From assembly GCF_037975245.1 (NCBI RefSeq), contig NC_092580.1, positions 19,766,501-19,830,500 on the forward strand: a stretch of 64,000 nucleotides of DNA, written 5' to 3'. Below the pieces are notes generated by a model, which had not been told where the DNA came from, did not search any database, and was given only the letters and a program-made list of their open reading frames with translations. The stretch is from Apostichopus japonicus (taxonomy: Eukaryota; Echinodermata; Holothuroidea; Aspidochirotida; Stichopodidae). The translations under genes and the position numbers were made by a program. This document shows, in pieces, positions 38,780-49,100 of this stretch. How positions within the stretch are numbered: the first letter of the stretch is position 1; every line of letters begins with the position of its first letter.

Positions 38780-39345
38780 TGCGGTATGACACCTGGCTTC
38801 AAACACGCTATCTCTAGAAGGGAAGCTTGGAAAATGTAAGATTTAGTATGTATGTGAATCATATTGATTATATCCTGTATTTTTTGGGTGGATGTCAAAG
38901 GGTAAACAGGGTTCAAGTTGTGAAAACCTTGTAAAAATTATAAGTTCAAGAAAGGAAGCTGAACAGATATCATATTTAGTCTGTAAGTATACCACATGGC
39001 TAAAAGAGGCCTTTGTTATTGTGGAGATTAACAGTGGTCAAATTTTGTAAACCTTTAAAACTTGATATCTCAAGATGAGGAAGCTGGAAGAAATCTCATA
39101 TTTACTGTAGTATGTATCACATTGAGTGAGTACAAGCAGGCTGTCAGTGGTCATTTGTGTCAGCATCTGTCATTGTGAATATACTGTTTGTCACTTCTTG
39201 CTGTATTACTAAGATCAAGTGTGTCAGTATGTCCCATTCATATGAAATGATACTCATGTTGGATCATAGAAACCACAGTCTGGTTTATGCATACATGCTA
39301 CTTGACAGCTGTCCTCATATGCCATTCAAGTATATCAAGACAAGT
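38780..39345 (+). repeat. Dispersed repeat, same family as 1800-2045
   Basis: Contains two or three imperfect tandem segments with CTTGATATCTCAAGA, AAATCTCATATTTA, GTATCACATTGAGTGAGTAC, TTCTTGCTGTATTACTAAGA and GTCCCATTCATATGAAATGA. Most of these find counterparts in the same order at 1820-2030. Non-coding. Confidence 0.6.
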
Positions 39346-39459
39346 AACAACAGTGTTGACTGGCCTTGGATGCTCCCCAGTAAAGGATTCAGGTGATTAT
39401 ACTGTTGACTGTGTCAAGACCAAACTTTTAGTGCAAAGAATATTTATTTAATGTCAAAG

Positions 39460-40975
39460 GAAAAGGTGGGCCAAATATGTAGACAAAAGCAAGAGAAATG
39501 TTAACTGGTACCAAGTTGTGTGAATTGTGTACAAATATGATTTTACTAGCTTCAGCTTGCATTTCCCAATTAGCCCTAATTGATTTTTTTTCTTTTCCAA
39601 CATTTGAACAATAGTCATTGAGATACTTTGACTAACACTAAACAATCTGAGTGTAGTAGAACTGGTTCTCACACAGCCTCCTTTCCCAGTATTTATGTTA
39701 AGCCTGATACTTAGTGTGACCAGCAGCATGTCATTTGAAGGTAGTCTGTATAGGCCACAAAGTTGTATTGTGACATCAAGAAGTACATTCCTTGAGGTCT
39801 TTATAATCTCCAAATTTTCTCAGACATTTCAAAAGAACATGCAAAAGGACAGAATGTCCCAGTGAGGTAAATTTCCTACAGGTGGTACAAAAACAGTTTA
39901 ATAATTTTGACCATAGGTGACCATATTTTAGTATCTGGCATATTTGAAGCCAATACATAACTTTCAGCTGATTTTTGTTGAAAATAATTGATATAGCTTA
40001 GAGGCCTTTATGCCCATTAACAATACATAGTAGCAACAAACGTTTCTGGTGTTTATCAATACCAGTTGTGCATGGTGAGATATTCGTTTGGAAATACCTT
40101 CTAATGAATAATGCACTGCCTGACTGTGCAGGCAATATATCATGATTCGATGGTTGACATGCCATGAACACACGAAAACACCCTATACAAACCCTCTGCT
40201 CCTATACCATATGATTTTATATTGCTTCCCAAGTACCATTTCCAACCAGCTAGGCATTGCCCAATCTTAAAATATATCACATGAAAAGGAATTCGCAAGT
40301 ATTTTCACCATAGTTAACATTCACAGCCTGTCGATAATTGGATTAACAATAGTCTACCTTTAATTGATTGCCTGACCAACAAATACTGCTAGGCTACAAC
40401 TGTGGACGCCAAAGCATGGTTTACTTTGATTTATGTAACCTTTTTTTCCCATGTGAATGTCATTTTGTCTTGAGATCCCCAAGATTTCAAAAGTTACTAG
40501 ATGTGAGGCTATCTGTTATTGTCAATGGTTGTCAAGCATTAGTATTAAAAGTAGAAGGGAAATTGGATGATTTTTATAAAACAAAGTATTTGAAACAGCT
40601 TGTACTAAAAATAAAGAAACAGATACATTTGTTCTATGTCACAATAGACGTAGGATGTTGCACGAGTCTTGCAGCACTTTTGTCATTTTTTAGAAATGTA
40701 TTTATCTTATGCAGCAGAGAACATGAAGGAGAATTAAATTTGCAATAAATTTTAAATTAAATTGATATTTCCATTCATTTGTGTCTGTCCAAATAGTATC
40801 ATGCAAGAAATCATTAATGACCATATATTTCAGCCGTTCATCATGTAGAGAAATTGGTCTTAAGTTCCCCTATAAATCCTGCCATTAAGAAATGCAATTA
40901 AGATGAAAGGCATACTCCAAAGAAGCCTTGCTGTCCTGATGCTTTTGCACTACGTTTCCATACAGAAGAGCTTGT
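39460..40975. other. Intergenic stretch, nothing recognised
   Basis: Contains one open frame of 126 codons (40368-40748) without family resemblance or splice context, which I do not call a gene. No repeats of note. Confidence 0.5.
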
Positions 40976-40984
40976 AGGACACAT

Positions 40985-41184
40985 TTATCCGTGCTATTCT
41001 CTCATCCTGTCCGCGCGGACAGAAAAGCACCACACACGGACGTTTTTTCCTAGTTAATAGTGTCCGTCCGGACAGATAATACTGTCCGCCGGACACAATT
41101 CCCCCCGAGAAAGTTGTCCTACGGACACAATTCCCGTGGAATAGTGTCCGTGAGACGCCCGGACACTATTCCCTGTCACACCGG
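40985..41184 (-). repeat. GTCCG palindrome cluster (copy 2 of dispersed element)
   Basis: Seven or more GTCCG/CGGAC words in 180 bp, several forming palindromes. CTGTCCGCGCGGACAG at 41007-41022 is a perfect 16-bp palindrome; CTGTCCGCCGGACAC and GTGTCCGTCCGGACAG are near-perfect. Related in reverse orientation to 28829-28960. Confidence 0.65.
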
Positions 41185-41740
41185 TATGCGCAATTTTCCT
41201 GTATAGCCTCTCGCATATACGATTGAAGTGTGTGTGTCTGTTCAAACCTCATTTCTTTCAAGAATAGGGAAATTCGCAATAATCCATCCCAAAAATCGGG
41301 ACCTAACACACAAGATGGGCGCCAGTACTGAACTAAAATTGATATAACGATGTACACGAAAAAATACAGAAACATTTTTGGGTCAAAAAGTAATTGTCTA
41401 GCCTGGTGAAATGTACGGAAAACTAATGCGGCCATGCCAAAAAATATATAAACCACGATTATATATACAAGACAACATTTTTAAAACGTCAATTTTTTTC
41501 CTTGTTAGTGTTTTTTTTTTCGTTGTAAATATTTTGTCTTGTTTATATATCCGTGGTTTACATATTTTTGGGGCATGGTCGCATTAGCTTTCCGTAGAAA
41601 TTGCAACGGGGAAGGTGTAAACTACCGGACTTCTAATAACTATTGTAATTTAGTTTGGCCTACGTCTATATCTCCAAACTTCTGCCGGGGCTGATCTGAA
41701 GCGGTGCAGGCCACAAAAAAAAGGGATACTGATTGATAGC

Positions 41741-42280
41741 CATAGGCGTAGGAGGCGGGGGGGGGGGGCTGCCCCCAATCAATATTTTTGGTGAAAAATT
41801 CGGGCAATATGCTGAGAATTTTTCGGGCACCTACTGAAAGTAAAATACTTTGCAATGTGTTATTCAAAGGTTAAACTTATATTATTATTATCATTGTATA
41901 TTGTATCGACTACCCCAAGAATTATAACCAATACGACGAATGATTGTATGTTATTGGCATGCGATGTAATAACCGTTGCATGCCTATATGATATGCACCC
42001 TAAGATGTTGAACGCGCGCGGAGCGTACGACAAATTTAGGTTATATTTTTTTCGGGCAAGTCCAGTGGCGTCGGAAGGTTCTTTTGAGTGGGGGGGGGGC
42101 TGAAGGCTGATGACCGGCATATGGGAGGGGTCTAAGGTAGGGGGTCTCCGGGGGCGGAATGATACTTCCGCCCCCATATTTTTCACTGGGGGCTAGCGCC
42201 CCAGCCCCCCGGTTCCTACGCCCTTAGGCAAGTGGTTATAGCCCCCCCCCCCCAAATCAAACTGGACTCCTACGCCTATG
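41741..42280. mobile_element. TIR element, 540 bp, carrying a nested element
   Basis: Ends CATAGGCGTAGGAG and CTCCTACGCCTATG are 14-bp perfect inverted repeats. Flanks TTGATAGC / TTGATACT match at 6 of 8 bases, a decayed 8-bp duplication. The paralogous sequence near 61808-61830 (CTGATTGATAACATATC) has no insert, which confirms the boundaries. A second element is nested at 42063-42226. Confidence 0.85.
42063..42226. mobile_element. Nested TIR element, 164 bp
   Basis: Ends CAGTGGCGTCGGAAGG and GGTTCCTACGCCCTTA are imperfect inverted repeats. They are flanked by GGCAAGTC / GGCAAGTG (7 of 8 match). It is inserted in the 540-bp element. Confidence 0.65.
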
Positions 42281-42288
42281 TTGATACT

Positions 42289-43135
42289 GTAGCATATCTA
42301 AAAGATGTTCTCCTACTGCATTTTGGCATTAACCTGCCATCAGATTTAGTGTAAGTCAATGTAGCATCATTGTGGTGCGAAACCTACACTATAGGTTACA
42401 TAACACACAAATTTATACATATTCGATTTAATACGCGTATACATTCGAATTAAAACGACCAAACAAATCCGACTTCTGATTGAGTAATATATCAGAGTAT
42501 TTATTCGATATAATACGCGTATATATTCCAATTAATACCAGTATATGATATGTTATATTTGTCCCACACGGCCTACCGCAAGTGATCACAATAAACAGTA
42601 GGGCCTACTAGATAAGCACTGTGAACTCTGTTGTGAAAGACGCAGATCATACAAAGGTCACAGGGAATTCCCCTACTCTGTGCGGATTACATCACTGAAC
42701 ACACAGGAAAAGAAGAGTTACGCAATGTCATAGAATTGGGACTTTCCGTCATGTCGCAGCTGTCTGTATGTATTGTGACGTTTATAGTTGCATATCATTT
42801 GCTGTTATATTCTACAGTGGTCATATCAATATGATCTAGGCATAATTAGATCTGTTGTTGAATAGCCAAGAAAAGCAGCAAAACCATGGATTAATGCTGT
42901 AGAAGGATGTCTCGTTAGTGATCTGTTCCTCTCACCAAGTTGCTCAGTGATGGCCACAATTTAATAAGATGCAGAAGATTGTAATGATTATGCATGACAT
43001 TTTGGCGAAAGGATCTACACCGCCAGTGGCAATAACATTGGATGAACATCTTTCCATTAGTAGCAGTGGTACTCATAATACTTTGGAGACAGATCGAAGA
43101 AAGCTTTGTACGATAACTAATATGTTTTTCCATTA
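42289..43135 (+). promoter_or_regulatory. 5' region of the RLR gene, duplicated at 61.8-62.7 kb
   Basis: About 850 bp upstream of the start codon is conserved in order and sequence with 61830-62705. It contains two AATACGCGTATA palindromic words (42430-42441 and 42512-42523) and a perfect kB-type palindrome. No transcription start or TATA box could be fixed, and the CDS-proximal part may be 5'UTR. Confidence 0.6.
42663..42672. promoter_or_regulatory. Rel/NF-kB-type site GGGAATTCCC
   Basis: Perfect 10-bp palindrome matching GGGRNNYYCC, 464 bp upstream of the RLR start codon. At the same place in copy 2 (62220-62229) the sequence is GGAGTTCCCC, which still fits the consensus on the minus strand. 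Confidence 0.5.
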
Positions 43136-46100
43136 ATGACAATGCAATCGCACAGTACCATTAACAGTTCCAGTGCCTCTGGAGAAGAAGTTTCTCTCAT
43201 AAAGGATGTTTTCAGAAAAATATTGGAACAACATCTGACTCTGGAGCCTGCATTATTGGCAAAACTTGTTGCTGATGAAGTACTAACTTGTGGTAAATAT
43301 AACAATATGTCAAAAATAGTTCTACCTGTTGATAAATATTAGTATACATACTGAAATAAATAATACTTACACAACTAGGCTGTAGCTGATGTACATGTTT
43401 CTAAGGCATGAGAGAAATGTCTGTACTCAGAGCGGGTGTTACTAAAACGAATGACAATTGCGTTACACATAACAAATGACTATATGTTGTACAAACTAAA
43501 AAATTGCGTTGACTAAAACGAATGACAGTGAATGCAAGCACAGACATTTGCACCAACCGGATATCATAGTTCAGACTTCGTGGGTATATTAAAGCCACGC
43601 AAACCGAGTGGACGTGAAGTGTGTGGCTTACAGATCAAGTAAAGTACGGACAAGATACAAACGCACCTTAAAGTAGGCAAAATTGTAAGTCTGATTTCAA
43701 ACGTAAATTTAACGTCATTTTTCCGATATTAGTTGTTAGAAACTAACAATACTATAATCTTGATACGGCTAAAAATTTCAGGAAGATTCCTTACATTGGG
43801 CATTTCTATGAAAAAAGGTTTGTTTTTTTGGGGGGGGGGGATGCAAAAGGGACTGGAAAAGGAGAAATTTTCTGCCAGTTATGGAGCTACTCTGTAACAG
43901 TGGCGTAGGGAAGGGGGGAAAGGGGGGGGGCGCCCCTGGCGGAAATTTTCCTAAAAAAATCACAGTACGAACTCAAGCGCATTCTCACACAAAAACTTTC
44001 CCTGTGGTTTCTATCCATAAATTACACCAAAACCCTGCAACCACGTAACGTGCGATTTTCCTCAAATCATTTTTGGGCAGAAAATCAATAACCACATTTA
44101 CTCCACTCCGTTAATCATTCATTCTCTTCTAAACACTGTCCTTCGTTGTCATTCGTTGTCATTCGTTGTCATTCGCTGTCATTTGCTGTCATTCGCAAAT
44201 GATTATTAACCCTGTACAACAGGGTTGTCCAACCTACGGCCCGCGGGCCACAGTGCGGCCCGCCGCAAGGTCCCGTCCGGCCCGCCAACCTCATTAATTT
44301 ACAAATGTACTTTTACCCAGGAATTCTTTTTTGATAAATTTCAGAGATCATTATATCCAATTATATCCAATTATATTATATCCAATTATATCCATTATAT
44401 CCAATTATATTCCAATACAGACCCCTAGCGGGCCACTGAAATTTGCCGCTCTGGCACGAAACCCTGGATATGCCACAGGAGCTTGTACGGCTCATGCGGC
44501 CCCTCCTTTATCATAATCATTCGAGGTGGCCCTCCTCATCAAAAGGTTGGACAACCCTGCTGTACAAAGTCAATTGTCATTCGGTCATTCGCTGTCATTC
44601 GTTTTAGTTTGTCCCCTCAGAGCTATAAAGTCACATAGTCAAACCGTCAGTGTATTTATATCTACTTGTTATATTCATTCCTGATAAATGTGATAAATGC
44701 AATAAATGAATAACAAGGAGGTACTGCGTAGGGTTGATTGACTAAGGAAGAAGACATTCAGTGATAATCAGGGAGAGAAAATCTAGTAATGATAAAGAGA
44801 GATGGGTAGATATTAATATGCAAGTGCACAGAGACTGAAAGGCGGCAGTAACAGAGCCAGATTAATTGACAGGGAAATGGAGAAATGTTTGTAAAGGATG
44901 GGATCAACATCTTGCTCCACACCAGTGGCGTGAGAAACGGGGTCCAGAGGGGCATGGTATGCTGGGCCTCACCAGCTGTTACCTCTTGTCAGGGATGCCA
45001 AAAAAACAAAACAGCGGGGGATTTTTACATTCAGGAGGGGAATAATAGGACTACACCACAGACTCAGAACACCCTCGGGTGCAAATCCAAGGGAATGTGC
45101 AGGTGTACACCCCCTTTCCTCCTTACACAAAATTCAGCCGTATACTAATAGCACAACCTATAATTGCATTTTAAACCTAAACTCATCATTTATAGTCCTC
45201 GGCTAGAATGCACTGTATTACATCAGCTTTTAACTTAAGATATATCTTCCTCTACATATCCTGGATTCCCCTTTGTATTCCCATCAATAAAGGTTCATGC
45301 CTCTAGTACTAAATCATTATGGTGGAAGTTAAGCCTACATTGATTGAATATATGATAACTTCCTCATCAAATAGAGTTTGTAATACTATGGTTCTGTTAG
45401 AGGCATGCATACTACGAACTGTTTAAATATGTGACAAAATGGATGACCATAGTATTGTCTTTGTAAGTTATAAATTATGGAATGGTGATGTTATTGGTTC
45501 ATTGCTTAAGCAAAGGAACCTATGTAGTCAGGTTGGTGTGTGTGTGCCTGTTCGCGTGTAAGTGTGTGCGTCTGTGACACTTACTTGGGTACACTGTACT
45601 CAACAGGGGAAGTTGGACTAGACACAAACTTGGTATATAGATCCGCCATGTTAGAAGGTGTGCCCTACTGTTTTTGGTGCCTGTGAAGGTCATCCAAGGT
45701 CAGTTAGGGGCCAAAACCAAAATATTCAAAAAGCAATAACTCCCATTGATAGGGTCTGACATGATTGATATTGTGTGAGTAGTTGTGATTGGGGTAAGGA
45801 ATTGTTTCCAAACATAACGGTCATGTGATCTAAGGTCAACAAAGGTCAATAAGAGGTCAAAAACTATTATATTTGCAATAACCTGAGAACAAAATGTCCG
45901 CAAAGGTTGGGAGTTACGCTATTGTAATTCAGTAGTCAACCCGCATCTAGGTGACCTTTGACCTCAGGTTGACCCCCGGTGACCTGTATTAGTTTCTTGG
46001 TTATTTGAATTTTCGCAGCCATATTCGAATCTCAATTGGTACCGAATTCCGATCAAAATTATCTATGGGTTGACCCCTGTCCGACCTTCTTCTGTAAAGT

Positions 46101-49100
46101 TATCAGTGAGTAAGCAATAAGTACAGTCAGGATATGGTCCTAAAGGCTTGTCATGTTGCTTTTTGGAATCAGCATGTCAGACTTTATCTGACAGTGAGAT
46201 CAAAAGTTCAAAGGTCAAATCTTGAAAAAGATGCTCATTTTAGGAGAAACAGGGCAAAACATAAAAAGTTTGTTAATATTTTGATATATGGTAGAGCTGT
46301 TTGTGTTCTATAGAGGAAACCAATTCCCGCTTCAATGGGACACACAGTTCTCAAGTTATGAGAGGCCAAAGGTTGATTATCGTACCTTCTTAGCAAAACA
46401 TTATGTGTGTATATTGTAGCAAATAACAATTTTAGGAAAGAGTGCACATCCTAAAGGGGAACATTTTTGGTAAGAACCATGAGGTCATGCAAGGTCATTG
46501 AGGGTTGCCTATGTGAAAAAAACTGCCAACTTATGCTAATATTTGCAACAACTTCAAGTCACAAAGTCTGACATGGCTGATATATTGGGAAAAGTTGTGA
46601 ATGAAGCACGTTTTTCAAAATAATCGTGATGTGATCCAAGGTCACCAAAAATCAATTATGGGTCAAAATGTGTTTTTTTTGTGTGTGCAATAACTTGTGA
46701 AACTTCCACTGACAGGGTCCGACATGGGTGATATGTTGGGACTAGTTGTAAATGGGGTAAGGGATCGTTTCCAAACATAACGGTCATGTGATCCAAGATC
46801 AGCAAAGGTCAATTAAGGGTCACAAACTATTATTTTTGCGATAACTATAGAACCAACTGTCCGTCAAGGTTGGGAGTTACGCTATTGTAATCCAAAAGTC
46901 GACCTGCATTTGGGTGACCTTTGACCACAGGTTGACCTCAAGTGACTTGTATTAGTTTCTTTCAAGTTGATTATTTGAAGTTCCGTGGCCATATTGTCTA
47001 AATCGTCCATCAGTTGACTCCTCTGCAACCTTAATGTGCAAAATTATTAGAGATCAAGGTTTGTTTTGGTTTTGTTAAAATTCTTAATAAGTACAGCTAG
47101 GATGATTATGTGAGTTCTTTAAAAAAAGCTTATGGCAGACACCTGGTCCTCAACAGGTTCTCAAAAGGACCAACGGTTGATTTGTGATATTTTTGGCAAT
47201 AAAATTGTGTGTGTACATGGGACCACATAACAATTTTAAGGCAGTGCTGCTCCCTTGTAAATATTCCTTACAAGCAAGGAACCATAGTGCGCTTGAGCTC
47301 GATCTTGTTTTAATATTTTATGTTTCAGTTAATTACCTTTCAAGAAATTTTATCTTTTTTCCCATTTCAATAGATGAGAGTGAAGAGGTGGCAACTAAAG
47401 AGACAAACTGTGGCCATGTTGCAGGCGTTAGGTTACTGTTTAAAAAACTTCCACAATCAAGTGATAAAAAGTTTCTCAACTGTTTGAAAGGTGGTGGTGA
47501 GTGTGCATGCACCGACTAAAGCCTACATTTTGAGTTTGAGAGTCCTGTACTTATAGTTACCACTCACTTTATGCTGAAATCTGTACATATCAACAAGCTA
47601 ATGCTCTGCAAATATAACAAAGACATCAGCATTAGAAATTGAAACAATTTGGGTGGTCGTGTGTTCATGCATTGTTGGCTAATGTAAGATAGGTATTTCA
47701 TCCAGATCCAGTAAAACTCCACTGTTTTATCCTGAATCTGAAAATTGGTCCTCCAAAATGGTTTAAGTATCCAAAATTATCTAATATGTTATACCTGAAA
47801 ATTTGATAGCAACCCGATGTGAGGTGTAAGTAATGAGCTATTACATTTCTCCGGTAACATATGTGCAATGGCCGTTAATTAAGCATTGTGAAATATTTTA
47901 TTTTAAACTGATATTTCCGGCCGAATAAAGAATAATGAAGAAATGAAGAAAGAGAGAGGGAAAAAAAGAGAGTTTGGCTTAAATTTGGAAGCAATTGATG
48001 ATAATATATATTTTATGTCCATCAGTCTATTCTTATCTGAGCTATTAAAGAGGCCTATAGATTATACTACTTGCATTGATTTTCTTTAACCTAAACTTTC
48101 TTTCTTGTCTTTCCATAGAAAATTTTAGTAACGAGTCACTAGCTTCCTATATCCTAGATGAAAAACCTATCCCAGCTCTGAGTGATAACCATTTGAAATT
48201 TTGCAAAGCATTTGAAAAGATGCTTCCAAAAATGGTTTCGATACTGAGAACAGATGAAATATTGGATGAATTCACTCCTTATTTTAGCAGGAGTGTGATC
48301 GAACAACTCGAAGCTATACAAGAGAGATTTGGAAATGCCAAAGCAGCATTGCATCTCTGTTTTAGTTTACTACGTTGTGCAGTTGATTGGCCACCAACTT
48401 TTGTACGTGCAGTGGAAAAGTGCAGCTATGAGGAAAGTCTATTCGAAGAGCTGAAAACTATTCTATCGGCTAGAGATGGTAAGTGTGCATATCCTAGTGC
48501 ACAATATAAGTGAAAGTATTATTGCAATACAGCTCTCCATGTAAATTGCCACATCTTTTTTGTGTAATCAGTCTCTCTAAAGTTAGACGCCTTTATTTTT
48601 CTTCTTAAGAAGTGCATGAAATACTTCAATATTTAGAATTCCTATTAGTTCCCTCCAAATTGTCAATGGAAACCTGGATAATGTGTTATGTTTAGTGATG
48701 CTTGTCAGGTTATGAAACATTACTTTGGATATGTGCTGATTGTAAAAGTGATTAAACTGATGCTACATTACAAATCCGTCTTGTTTTGCATTGGAAGTAA
48801 AGTTATCTTCCAGGGAACAGCCCAGCCACCGGGAAGAGACTTTTTTTTTTCGCTATTTCTTAGCTTACTTCTCTTCCCGGACAGCCTCATAGTATAGTCA
48901 TCTCTCCCCCATAGTTTTAGAACAATTATAATGTTAACGCTTCTGATCTGCTAATTACTTGCTTGTCGTCTTCTACAACCACTTTTTAGCTTTATTTACA
49001 TAGATAACCTGTTTCTTTATTTTAATTGCTAACCTGCAGGAGCAGTGCTTCGTACGGCTTGCATGGTCAGGCTTGTCCCCTCTGACACATGCATTGGTTT

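Larger units (their letters stand above)
43136..47496 (+). other. RLR exons 1-2: first CARD
   Basis: Exon 1 (43136-43292) encodes MTMQSHSTINSSSASGEE and then VFRKILEQHLTLEPALLAKL. Exon 2 (47374-47496) adds CGHVAGVRLLFKKLPQSSDK and KFLNCLKGG. The two halves together give a six-helix CARD-like pattern with the hydrophobic LL..L....F..fL spacing. A phase-1 intron of 4.1 kb separates them. The second ATG at 43142 is an alternative start. For the exon 2 donor I chose GTGAGTG (after 47496) over GTGGTG; both keep phase. Confidence 0.75.

Noticed and set aside
38557-39813. Two 119-codon minus-strand open frames (38557-38916, 39454-39813)
   Set aside because: The first overlaps a dispersed non-coding repeat and the second has no recognisable domain or splice signals.
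40368-40748. 126-codon open frame on the plus strand
   Set aside because: No family resemblance, no flanking splice signals or promoter, and expected by chance in AT-rich DNA of this length.
43880-43965. Another TIR element starting CAGTGGCGTAGGGAAGG
   Set aside because: Only one terminus is visible; no partner end or target duplication found.
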